From Heterobasidion occidentale (lineage: Eukaryota > Basidiomycota > Agaricomycetes > Russulales > Bondarzewiaceae), in contig JBCAQO010000003.1 in assembly GCA_039111635.1 (NCBI GenBank), positions 2,976,001 through 3,040,000 of the forward strand: 64,000 bases of DNA. Reading direction: 5' to 3'. The position numbers and the translations under genes were made by a program. Positions 11,790 through 23,900 of this stretch are shown here, piece after piece. The first letter of the stretch is position 1; the number at the start of each line of letters is the position of its first letter. The notes under the pieces were generated by a model that was not told where the DNA came from, ran no database searches, and was given only the letters and a program-made list of their open reading frames with translations.

Positions 11790-12416
11790 GCACGTCTCAC
11801 ATTGAAGCCAGCGCCTTCGTCTCCCGCATCTACAGCTTGCCCAGCGGTCCTGTCTCGCTTGATACTGCGCTCCAGCCATTGCTCCAGGACGAGGCAGCCC
11901 TGCGCAAGCTCTTTGCAAGCAACAAGTATCATCCCCGCTGAAGCCACGCTCACCCAGGCCCCGTAGACGTCTTTGCCGCTCCTGTCCTTGAAGGATGGGA
12001 GGCGCTGTATGCCTCCAAGTTACCTCCAGTGCATGTCAGAGCCCAGGAAGGAAACACAACCACGACACTGCTGCTGCTCCTGCAGCACACCATGCACGTG
12101 GTCCTCCGCATCGAGAACAGCGTCGGATAGACTTCCCTGGTGATCGCGACCCAGCGGCACTTGGCTCGTCGCGCTGTTCCGAGACGCGCTGCTTGTGCAG
12201 GGCACAGCGTTCGTTGGCGAGCTTCTCACGTCCGTGGACACGCTGGAGTGTAAGGCCACCGGCTCAAGCTGCGGCAAAGTTTGTTTGTGCAATTGAACAT
12301 GTCGAAAGCCCGTGCTGTCTGATGGAAAATCCATTAGTTCTGCATGAGGCATGATATTCACAGTGACCAAAAACAAAGGAGACATAAGCAAGCCTGCAAA
12401 CCTTCGAATGATTGAA
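11790..12416 (+). pseudogene. Chimeric ankyrin-MYND remnant (unit 3)
   Basis: This repeats the structure at 7795-8430. The ankyrin N-terminus AFVSRIYSLPSGPV lies at about 11816-11860. A GDRDPAAL segment is near 12140, a degraded coil (GELLTSVDTLE) near 12220-12250, a decayed finger near 12270-12310, and an RRHKQACKPSND tail ending in a stop near 12416. The finger has lost several cysteines, but the HK..C tail is better preserved than in the other two copies. Confidence 0.5.
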
Positions 12417-12744
12417 CACAAACAACGTCTTGCTTGGTGTATGAAATATGAATGGTCTTGAAGAGCGAAGGAGTGACGCGTCAGGTGGCGGACGAAATGG
12501 ATGTAATTGTCAGCTTTGGGTTCCCTATTCGTCTACAAAATGCTTGATTTGGATGTCACATTTGTAAGGTTGAGAGCGAAAGTGTTATTTGTATCGAGTT
12601 TTGTCTGCAAGTCCAAACGACTGACCACGCCGTCGCCACCGCTCAAACCTGTACCCTCACCTACCCTCACTCGGGCCAGAACACTTGTCGCACGAGTCAG
12701 ATTGCACGACGCTTGATTATATTCAGTAATACGAGTGGGTGCCG

Positions 12745-12788
12745 TGACTGTTGAGTCATACTCAGAGTGGGCGCGAAGGTTATATAGA
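12745..12788 (+). promoter_or_regulatory. Promoter block of F-box unit 3
   Basis: TGACTGTTGAGTCA lies at 12745-12758 and TTATATAGA at about 12779-12787. The spacing and order match 5432-5475 before unit 1. Conservation of this block while the coding regions decay is notable. Confidence 0.4.
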
Positions 12789-13085
12789 GGCAGCCCGAGC
12801 ACAATAATCGTCTCGCCAGGTAGGTACTGGGTCCCGCAGCATCTAGCTCGGTGTCTCACGCTCTTCCACTGTCTACATATCACCGTCTCAAAATGAGTCT
12901 CAGCAGATTTCTGTGACCAGATCCTGTCTGTTTGAATTGTCTTTGTCCCCTTTCCAAGTCCTCTTCCGCATCACCGGCCATCAATAATATCTCCCGAGAT
13001 TCTGACAAAGATCAGACAGCAAGATGTTGATACCAAAGTGAGGGATTCATCATTTAACCAGAGGCTCAACTCATGCTGATCCTTA

Positions 13086-14837
13086 TTGAACCCTTTTAGT
13101 GCTCTTGATTATTGGAAACAGGCGGCAAACGCACGGTTCAGCACGCTGGACACTCTTTTCGCATCCTCTGGCCCCAGCACTACTAATACAGATTTCTTGA
13201 AGATTGCAGATGAGGAGATTTCTGCATTGCTGATGGTACTGGCCTCCTCTCGCATACGACGGAACAGATTGACATTTGTCTCACGTCTTCCTCCCGAGCT
13301 ATTGGCACGCATATTCTCCTCTTTAGCGGTAATTAATCCACCTTTTTCTCGAGTTTTGGGATGGATCACAGTAACTCATGTCTGCAGTCACTGGAGGCGA
13401 GTTGCCTTGGAGCATTTGGCGCTTTGGCGATGTCAGCCTCGAGATTGGCTCTCGATGGTCTGATGAGATGATCCAACGTGCAAAGCTAGCACCTTTGATC
13501 ATTTCACCCCCAGGTTTCTCACCCAAGCAGACAGTGAGATTGCTGTACGCATTCTGCGTCCCATCTAGGTCGCACAGCAGAACTCTGTTTGACCAGCCGT
13601 TGGGAATTTCTTCCGCCCATCATGGAGACATTTACAGCCTCGGCACCATCATTGGAAGAGGTGTACATCTCGTCAATACATGAATATGTGCGCCTCCCTG
13701 TTGATCTATTCGGCATCATGCCCCTCACCTTCGCTCAGCGCATTTCGATGGATGCATCATTCCTTGGTCCTCTCCGCTTTTGCGCAATTTGTCCTGTTTG
13801 TATTTGCATTCACATCGCAGCGTTCCAACGTGGACACGGCCTCTAATCTTCCTTCGCATGAAGAGTTCTTCGATCTACTGGCGAATATGCGTCGTCTGGA
13901 ATCCTTGTCCATCTATAAGTACTTCCCTCGGTCCCTCCCGGGGCGACTGCGTCCAGTCGAATGAGACATCCCGTCATCAAACTACCCCACCTATCGTTTC
14001 TCGGGCTGACCGGTCAATGGTCGGATTGTGCCCCGTTCTCGGAAGCATTGAAGTTCCCGCAACATCGAGAATCAATCTTCACTGCCGTGATTTTGATAGC
14101 AATCTTTTCAACAGCGTGCTTCTCTCGATCTTCGAGAGACATAGTGGCAAGACGGGAGAGGCGTTGCCTATGCGCACCCTTCGTATAGGCGTCATCGATG
14201 ACCAGGTGTCAGGACTATCGAAATCAGTGGGTGACCACGTCCGATGCTGTCGAGTTCACAGCACTGTGGCGGAATGAGAAGAGGTGTCTGACCGGGCCTC
14301 TCGTTCGCAATTTTTCTCAGATACTCCAATGCGGTCGCCTCGCTAGAGACCCTTAACGCGATCCTGCAAGCTCTTCACATCTAGGAACTGTCATTACTGG
14401 TTTTGGGATTTTAGACGCATGCTCCCAAGGACTTCCTCGCGATTCTCGAACCGCTGAAATCAGCCCAGTGCTTGGAGCACATAATGTACGAAGATGACGC
14501 TTGCGCTCTCTTTCCCACCACGCTTACGCACACGTCCGCGTCTGAGAGCGGGCCCGACAATGCTCACGACCAGGCAATCCCCTTTTCCCGACTTCGATTT
14601 ATCGAACTCTGGACTGACTCTTTCGGGGCTGGAGAGATACTGTGCCATGATGGGTCTGCAGCTCGCCGGATGGTCCCCGTGGATAAGCTGGTGGAAACTC
14701 TCGAACGACGCGAGGCGTTGGGAGTTCCTTTAGAGCGCCTTGAGATTCACATCGCTCCATCCAAAACAGATCCCGAATACCTGGATCAACTCAGAGCAGC
14801 TGCTCAGAACACCGTGATTGAAGTTCTGTACGATTGA
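13086..14837 (+). pseudogene. F-box/LRR-like gene, unit 3, frameshifted
   Basis: The N-terminal part is the best kept of the family. It reads through a leader (ALDYWKQAANARFSTLD), FLKIADEEISALLMVLASS and a complete F-box (SRLPPELLARIFSSL, then VTHVCSHWRRVALEH). It breaks near 13420 after ALW. Later LRR pieces (LPVDLFG, VIKLPHLSFLGLTGQW, SIFERHSGKTGEALPMRT) sit in other frames, and the region 14230-14470 is poorly preserved. The last 120 codons (14472-14837) are open again and end YLDQLRAAAQNTVIEVLYD. Confidence 0.65.
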
Positions 14838-15214
14838 TGTCCAGAGAGGCATCGTCGAAGAGGTTTTGCAAGAGCGTGTCGCTGCTTGGCAGGGCTATGG
14901 GTGGTCGAGTCCGTCGAGTCGTGAATAGGGTTTCGCAGTCAAGGTGCCGCAAGGATGTAGTATTGGAGCGAGATGTGTAGCAAGAAGCGTTGTGGGGGAT
15001 CCCCAGAATCAAACGAGACGTGTGCAATGATCAGCCCCGCGTGGTGAATATAGATCCTACACAGCGCTCCAGCGTTGAACGTTCCGAAATTCCAGGTGAG
15101 TCGTGCCCGTCCCGGCCCTGAACTGCATACGCCGTCTCCGTCTAAGATGCGGAGGGCACAGTGCTCAGCTTCCGCGATCCAAGTCACCAGCGTCGTCGCA
15201 CTGTCGGTGTTTCG
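14838..15214 (+). pseudogene. Truncated upstream part of an ankyrin-family remnant
   Basis: About 15060-15214 matches the DNA preceding the mini-ankyrin ORF on the minus strand near 46200-46380, including the stretches around CCCGTCCCGGCCCTGAACTG and AGCGTCGTCGCA. The match stops where the actin arm begins (15215), so the actin segment appears to have been placed into an existing F-box/ankyrin array. There is no open product. Confidence 0.45.
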
Positions 15215-16270
15215 CGATCACGAGCGATTGGAAGCCATTCGATCTAGTCGAAAGCAAAGTTCGCAGAGCCGCTGAGATTCAAAGCACTTCGTTTTCGAAG
15301 TATTGCGAATCTGCTCTAACTTCTGACGGCTTTTGCAGTGGGCTTCCACTGTCTGACAACAATGTGAGTCATGGAATCAAATGATCCCGTCGAGATCCAT
15401 TCGTATGCGTTTATGGGTGCTCAGACATACCTCTACATAGCCTGCTCGCAAGTATGCTCCAAAGAAACCCTTTCAGGCAATGTCAAGATAGTGTCAAGAT
15501 CTCATTATCGGCCATCCCCGTTGAGACGGAGGGAAATTAGACATCGGACGCGTCAAAGGCATACCTCAGTTTGTGCGTGTCGATAGGCATTCACCTGACA
15601 CCTCATGGTGAGCACTCGTCGTGCGCTTGCCAGTCATGTTGTCGTTAACTGACGCTGATCACTAGGAGCTCGAAACTGATCCTGAATCCCGCAAGCTCCT
15701 TGTGGGGGTAGATCTAAAAATGTTTGAGATGTCAGTGACAGTGCTTGAGAATTGATTGATAATGAGCCCACGGTACGCGGTGTTTTACGTATGAGACTCA
15801 GTTCAAGGATGCTAAGTTTAGCACGTCTGCTTCATGGCGGGCTTGTGCATTACTGCGGTCGGAGCGCCTTTGTGTCTCGGAGGCAAGGACATACCGAGAT
15901 GGGATGCGTGAGGAGTCACGCAAAACATGCCAAGATCCTGTGCTTATGGGATAGCCGCCCACCCAGCACAAGCCATTATGTAGCGCAGCGTCTTTGTCTT
16001 GGACGAACCATGTTCGTCGTTCGAATGTTGTGTTGTTTGGCAAGGGGAGGCCATAAAGGGCACACGGAAGCAGCAATTATGAGATCAATACCCTTTGCCC
16101 CGCCTCTCTACTCGTTCTCGCCGTCGCCGTCGCCGTCGCCCCCAAGGTACGTTCCTCACCGTTCAGCTCGGCATCCGCAGTCGCTGACAGGCCACTCCCA
16201 TCTGTCCTCTCACATCAACACTGCGACTGCGGTGCTCCGCACGACCGTGTACCGCCTCGGCCTGCCGAAT

Positions 16271-16282
16271 CGATATATACCT
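16271..16282 (+). promoter_or_regulatory. TATA box of actin copy 2
   Basis: CGATATATACC lies about 80 bases before the ATG at 16361, followed by a pyrimidine-rich leader, as expected of a strongly expressed fungal gene. It is the counterpart of 2164-2176. Confidence 0.6.
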
Positions 16283-16360
16283 GCCCCGCGTGTCACTCTC
16301 CGACAACATCAGTCCCCCACTTACATCTACTCTTCCCACTTTACGAATTAATCTGCTAAC

Positions 16361-17943
<1,583 letters not shown>

Positions 17944-18129
17944 GGGCGAGGAGAAGTGGAAGAAAAGAAGACGCACGCACTTTACTAGAAGAAACCTCCC
18001 ACGATCCGGATCGGCGCCGCTCGTTGTCGTTCTTGCTTTTGTCCTTCCTTCGTCCCCGCCTCCTCCCGTCATGGACACAACCCACCTACGTTTATCCGCA
18101 TCGCACCTTTCCTACGTTGTTGATTCAGC

Positions 18130-18640
18130 AGAGCTGTGGTGGGACAACGAATTGGTGTCTGAAATTAGCCTCCTGTTCCAAATTCATCTGTGCTTCTCCA
18201 ATGCGGTCACCTCGCCATACAATCTCGACGGCCCAGAGACCGTCGACGCGATCCCGAAAGCTCTCACATCGAGGAAATGTCAAGACTTTTTTTCACTTCA
18301 GATGCGGGCTTCGGAGGGCTCCCTCGCGATTTTCGACCCGCTGAAAGCAGCCTAGCGCTTGGAGCACGTAGCTGCGAAGCGGACGCTTGCTGCCTTTTCG
18401 CCTCCACCCTCGCGCACACGTCCATGTCAGAGGGCGGGCCTGTGAATGCTCACGACCAGGCGATTCCCTTCCCCGACTTCGACATGGCAATCTGTTGGAG
18501 GAAATTCCCGAACGGCGCGAAGCGTGGGAGTCTTTTAGATCGCCTGGAAATTCAAATGCATCCCGGCGAGATGTATCCCAGATACCTAGATCGACTCAGA
18601 GCAGCTGTGAGAACACCGTGATTAAAGTCGTGAGATGGTA
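18130..18640 (+). pseudogene. C-terminal fragment of an F-box/LRR-like gene
   Basis: It begins abruptly just after the actin arm and shows only the last third of the F-box family: [24 protein letters not shown], a [12 protein letters not shown] segment and a degraded YLDRLRAAVR end near 18590. It matches the minus-strand copy at 46603-47140. There are frame breaks near 18355 and 18480. It is the outermost element of the left arm of the large inverted duplication. Confidence 0.55.
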
Positions 18641-18899
18641 ACGCCCAGAGAAGCGTCGTTGATAGGTTTTGCAAGGGCGTGCCGCCAATTGGCAGGGCTA
18701 GTATAGGTGAGTGAGTCATCGAGTCGTAATTCGCAGCCAAAGCCAGATGGCACCACGTAGAGGCCGCCAGGATGCAGTATTGCAACGAGATGCGATGTAT
18801 GATATCACCAGAATCAAACGAGACGCTTCGAGACTCGTAAGAAAGACGCAGCTTCTCCACAGCGCCAGCTGATAGCGTCGAACGTCGAACACCACTATG

Positions 18900-19110
18900 T
18901 GCTCCTGCTGGCTGCCATTCACAAGCAGCGTCGTCGCACTGCCAGCGCTCCGACTGAGCCCGTCTTGCGACAACGAAGCCAGCCACGCATCTCTCGCGTC
19001 TCCAGCCTGCGCTCCAGCCGTCGCTCGCGTCCGAAGCAGCCCTACGCGAGTTCTTCACAGCCATCGGCACGATGGGCCAGGTGCCGCGGGGTCGCGACCT
19101 CCAGCCCGCG
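18900..19110 (+). pseudogene. Degraded mini-ankyrin remnant
   Basis: The sequence is alignable with the start of the mini-ankyrin ORF at 46335-46050 (minus): shared stretches include AAGCAGCGTCGTCGCA, CTCTCGCGTCTCCAGC and GCAGCCCTACGCGAG. The reading frame is lost. It holds the same place in the left arm as the 45673 ORF does in the right arm. Confidence 0.45.
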
Positions 19111-19439
19111 GACGTCTGGCCGGCGCCATCCCCGTCATGCGGAGGCGCGCTTCGCGGATGGGAGCGCGTTTCGAGAGCGGCGCGCGAGCGGCTGCGGGTT
19201 CTTCCTGTCCGGCGAGACGGGGTCACTGGGAAGGCTGAAGAAGCGCGTTTCGAGCGCCGCGGGTCGCCCTGCCGTGGCTCTGTCGAGCAAAGCTACCGAA
19301 TGCAGCAGGAGCAGGAACGTGTGGTGTTCGTCACGGCGCGATGCGATGCATAGAGGCCTTGAGGTCCGAGAGAAGAAGGCTCTGCACCGCTCAGCAAGGC
19401 CTGTCGAACGATATACTAAGCAGTTACCTCGCCGAGCGT

Positions 19440-19920
19440 GCGTTCCTTGGATTCCGCGATCATCGTTTGCATCGAAGGCAGGACCACGGAAGAAGCTCGC
19501 GAAACGCCCCAAGGCCTCATGGCTTATCGCGACCATTCGTGTGTCGAGCCTGAATAGGTTGACCGTACTAGCGCTCTGCTCTATGGTTCGGGGTGGCTCG
19601 TGCACCGTATGAGCAATCTGTGACGCCTTCCCGTGCGTCGCCTGCCTTTTCACGAGCGATGCTTGCATCCTAGGGCTTCTGACTGGCGAGCCGCGAGCTG
19701 AGCGCCGGCGTGCTAGATGCGGTGGTGGGATCGCCCACCTCGTATCCTTGGATTGTGGAAAACGTACCTGCACATGAATCATGGCGGACTTCCTCTCGGT
19801 ACCGGGGATATCGTACACCATGGGACTATGATAACTCTGCATCCATGAGGACGGAGGGAGCGCGGCGACATGCGGTATCAGCGAGGCTGGCTAGAAAGGG
19901 GCCCTGCATGGGACAACAAT
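19440..19920 (+). repeat. Dispersed repeat, copy 1
   Basis: A moderately diverged repeat with four copies in the window: here, 30340-30570 (+), 44560-45130 (-) and 49000-49340 (-). Shared landmarks are a CACGAGCGATGCTTGCATCCTAGG-like segment near 19655 and TCGTATCCTTGGATTG near 19740. An old coding origin is possible (GVLDAVVGSPTSYP reads here), but no frame is kept in all copies. Confidence 0.5.
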
Positions 19921-20868
19921 AATCGCGAGCGCTCGCGGGATTACGACGAGGAAGTCTCCTACTTATTGAGGTTCAGCGAGGCTTGCTTCTGCAGGCTGGC
20001 CAGAGTGGCAGAACATGATGCGGACGGCGTTCTCAATGCGAGAATAGAGCTCTAGGGTGCCCATGGCCGCTGAGGGAAGCGGCTGGCGAGCGAGATGGAT
20101 ATGACTGCAGACTTCGAGATGATGAGAGCCCGTGAGAGTGTTCGTCTATGAGATAAGGTTGAGATAAGAAACCAAGTACACGTTGGGATGGACTCACGGT
20201 ACGGGCAACAGTCGTTCGTTCTGTGCTCAGTAGGTCCTCCGACGCTCCGTGGCGCCTCTTGTGAATCCATGGTCAGCTGAGCGCATACGGAACAAAGCGG
20301 CAATGTCCGTCTCTAAACACAAAGTGCTCGTCGAGTGCGCACCGCGCCCGAGGCGACTCAGGCGACGCGAAACGACCATCCCGCGGACATCGAAACGACG
20401 CAACGTGGTGATGCGCGTTCACGCGCCTAGCATCGTGGTGACTCGTCCAGGACTCCACGGCGCACGACGCGCTCTTGATGCGGCTGTATGCGCTCAGGGC
20501 CGTTCGGGGCGCGCGGCAGCCGACGCGCGTCGGGAGCGGCGGGAGGCGGGCCTGTCCCTCCGCGTGCGCGCCTCCTTCCTAATGCGGCCACGACGCGCGA
20601 CGACGGTGACTCGACGCGGGTCTGTTCTCACGCTCGCATCGCCCGTGCCCACCGCGCAGGACGACCGGTGCGTGAGTACAGATCAGATGGGCCACGATAC
20701 AGATCCTATGCGAGCGCTCGTCGCGGCCGGCTCCGGCGGTGCCCAGACCTGCGCGCCCCTGAATCGTGAACGCGGAAAGGGCTCAAGGCTTGACTGACTC
20801 GCGCGTCCATCTCTCGGTGTATTTGTGCGACTTTCGTGAACCGACACGGGACTCGTTCCCGCCAAGGA
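19921..20868. other. Gene-free upstream region of the ankyrin gene
   Basis: 20290-20770 is alignable in reverse with 43920-44340, upstream of the other ankyrin gene, so the duplication extends into this flank. Long open frames here run through GC-rich, Arg-rich DNA on both strands and have no protein-like pattern. I see no RNA gene. Confidence 0.5.
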
Positions 20869-20869
20869 C

Positions 20870-20879
20870 AGTATAAATA
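20870..20879 (+). promoter_or_regulatory. TATA box of ankyrin gene A
   Basis: AGTATAAATAC lies about 95 bases before the ATG at 20969. The reverse complement GTATTTATACT is at about 43718-43728, about 90 bases before the start of ankyrin gene B, so the core promoter is conserved in both copies. Confidence 0.6.
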
Positions 20880-20968
20880 CGAGCCCGCCATCTTCATATC
20901 CCCAGGTTCTCGCAACCCCCCCTCCCACGAGCCAACTAACCCACCTCCAAACCCCATACCAGCACCAG

Positions 20969-23900
20969 ATGTCCCAGAACGCAGAAGCCCAGGCGTTCCT
21001 CGCACGCGTCGCCAGCCTCCCCAGCGGGCCCGGCTCGTCCCTCGACGCCGTCCTCCAGCCCTCGCTCGATGACGAGTCCGCCCTCCGCCGGCTCTTCGCA
21101 ACCGACAAGGCCCACCCGCGCCTCGCCGACACCCACGTCGGCCTCGTCGACGTCTTCGCCGCCCCCGCCGCCGCGCGCACCACCCGCGCCCGCGTCGTGC
21201 CCGACGACGCCGCACTCGCTGCCAACTACGTCCTCCCGCTCTCCAACGCTCGCAGGCGCGCGGAGGGCGCGCCGGCCACCGTGCCCGACCTCGACACGTT
21301 CAGGAAGAGCTGGCGCCTCTTCACAGAGGGGTCGCTCTCCCAGCTCAGCGACTGGAACAACGTCGTCGCCGCCGGGGGATCCGTCCTCGCGTGCCTGTCG
21401 CCCCTCCCCGACGCGGCCAAGGCCACCAAGCGGACGATGAGGAAGTATTTCCACGAGGCCGCTTACCCTTCTTCGGATGTCGACTTGTTTTTGTGGGGGC
21501 TGACTCCCGAGCAGGTAAGCCATGCGTGTTCGGCTTTAATTGTTCTCACATCACGCGACATCTGTACAGGCGGAGCGCAAGATCGTGGCTATTTACGATG
21601 CGGTGCGCGACTCTGTGCCCTGGGACGTCACCTGCGTCCGCACCAAGCACACCGTCTCCATCCACTGTCAGCCCCTCCCCTCTCCCTTCTTCGCCTCAAC
21701 CTTGACCCACCCCGCGCTCCCCAGCCCAATACCCGTACCGCTGCATCCAGATCGTCCTCCGGCTGTACCGCTCCCCCGCCGAGATCCTCGCCGGCTTCGA
21801 CGTCGACGCGCCGTGCTGCGCGTACGACGGCGCACGCGTCTGGGCGAGCCCGCGCGCGCTCGTGGCAATGATGAGGCAATGCAACACCGTCGACGTCGCG
21901 CGCCGCTCGCCCTCGTACGAGGTCCGCCTCGCGAAGTACGCCGCGCGCGACTTCGAGGTGTACGTCCCCGCCCTCCGGCGCGCGGACGTGGACCCGACGG
22001 TGCGCGGCGTCCGTCTCCGTCCCGTTTTTGTCGGCTGCTCACGCGCGCCGGGCGTAGATCTTCGAGCGCGCGATCACGCGCATCCAAGGCCTCGCGCGCC
22101 TCCTCGTCCTCGAGAAGCTCGCGAGCCCCGAGTCGCGTGCGCAGTACCTCGCCGAGCGCGGCACGCTGCGCGGGCGCCCCGCCGCGAGCACGTACCGCGC
22201 CTCGCGGCGCGCGCGCCAGTACAAGGGCGACCTCAAGGCGAGCCTCACAGGCGGCGGCGGCGGGGGGCTCGAGATGAACGACTACGACACGGTGTCGCTG
22301 CACGTGCCATACGGGCCTGGGTGGGACGCGCGGCGGATCGCGAAGCTCGTGTTCAAGACCGTGAGTCTCCCGCTCGCTCGCTGCGTCTTTGCGTGTCTGC
22401 GTGTTGATGCTTTTTTGTGTGGGCTTGCAGGACCTCGGGATCAACTGTGAGTTGTGTTGACTGTGCGCGTGGGCAAAGGCAGAGGCTGACGGTACGGCGT
22501 TCGACAGCGCCGTTTAACCCGAAGAACGAGGGCCGCAGGCTGCACCGCCACCCCGCGTATTTCGGCACCGTGGAGGAGTGCCTCGACGACTGCTGCGGGG
22601 TGAGTGAGCCAGCTGCCCCGCTTTGACTCTGGGTCCTGCAGACTCCTGACGCACGGCCTTGCGATGTAGCACTGTCCTGAACCCCGCGATGCAGAGGAGC
22701 ATGAGCTGCGCGACGAGGAAGATAAATCGTATATCCGCGGACGCGTCGCGTGAGTCCCTCGTCCGTCCGTCCGTCCGTACCCATCGCTCTGACCGTGCGC
22801 CCCCGCCAGGTTCATCGCGGAGGACCCTGGCCGCCAGGCCCTCTCGGGCAGCTTCAACCCGATCGACGACGGCGAGTGGAGCGAACAGGCCTACATCCTC
22901 CCCACCGCGCGCCTCTTCGCCGCCATCGCCGCGCGCGACCGCCCCGCCGTCCAAACGCTCCTCGCCGCCGGCGCGCGCGAGGACGTGGACCGGCGCGACC
23001 ACGTCGGGCGCACGGCGCTGCACGTCGCGATTTTCTCCGGCGCGGAAGAGGTCGCGTGCGATCTGGTCGACGCGGGCGCGCGCATGTCCGCACGCTTGGT
23101 TGGGGGGTGCTCGGCGCTGCATCTGGCGGCGCAGCGGGGGATGGCGGGCGTGGTGAGGAAGATGCTGGAGCGCAGCGCGGTGAATAAGGAGAAGGACGAG
23201 GAGGAGAAGGCGGCGAAGAAGGCGGCGGAGGGGGCGGAGGGAGCGGACCCCGAGAGGCCGAGCAGCGAGGACGATTGGTCGTCGGAAGAGGCGGAGGACG
23301 AGGACGATGATCTCAAAGACGACGACGATGACGAGGAAGACGAGGAAGACGACGACGACGACGACGGGGGCCGCAAGAAGCGCAAGCGCACTAAGGTCCG
23401 CAAGACCGAGGACGACGCACCCGCTGCCGACGCCGACGCCCTCGAGGACAGCGCCGACGAGCCCGACATCCTCGACCTCTCCGCGCCCGACTGGGACTTT
23501 GGGCTCACGCCGCTCGCGTACGCGATCATCGCCGGCGCGCCCGCCGTTATCGACGTCCTCCTCGCCGCGGGCGCCGACCCAAAGCTGCCCTCCAAAGCGA
23601 CCCACGCGCGGCCCGCGCTGCACCCGCTGACACTCACGACGCTCGCGCGCGACGAGGCGCGCGGCGTGCAGATCGCCGTGCGACTGCTGGCCGCGGGCGC
23701 CTCGTCGTCGGTCGCGGACGACAGCCTGCTCACGCTGTTCCACAGGGTCGTGCTGGCGGGCAAGGTGCGCGTCGCCGCCGCCGTGCTGCGCCACGACGCG
23801 AACGCGAAGGCGGTAGTCGGCTTCCCCGCGTGGGACACGAGGGTGCTCGTGCACCCGTTCGTGTCGGCGATAGCCAAGGGCGACTACGCGATGCTCGCCG

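Noticed and set aside
20488..20797. Arg-rich open frames upstream of ankyrin gene A
   Set aside because: The duplicated counterpart at 43920-44340 does not keep the frames; the region is GC-rich flank.
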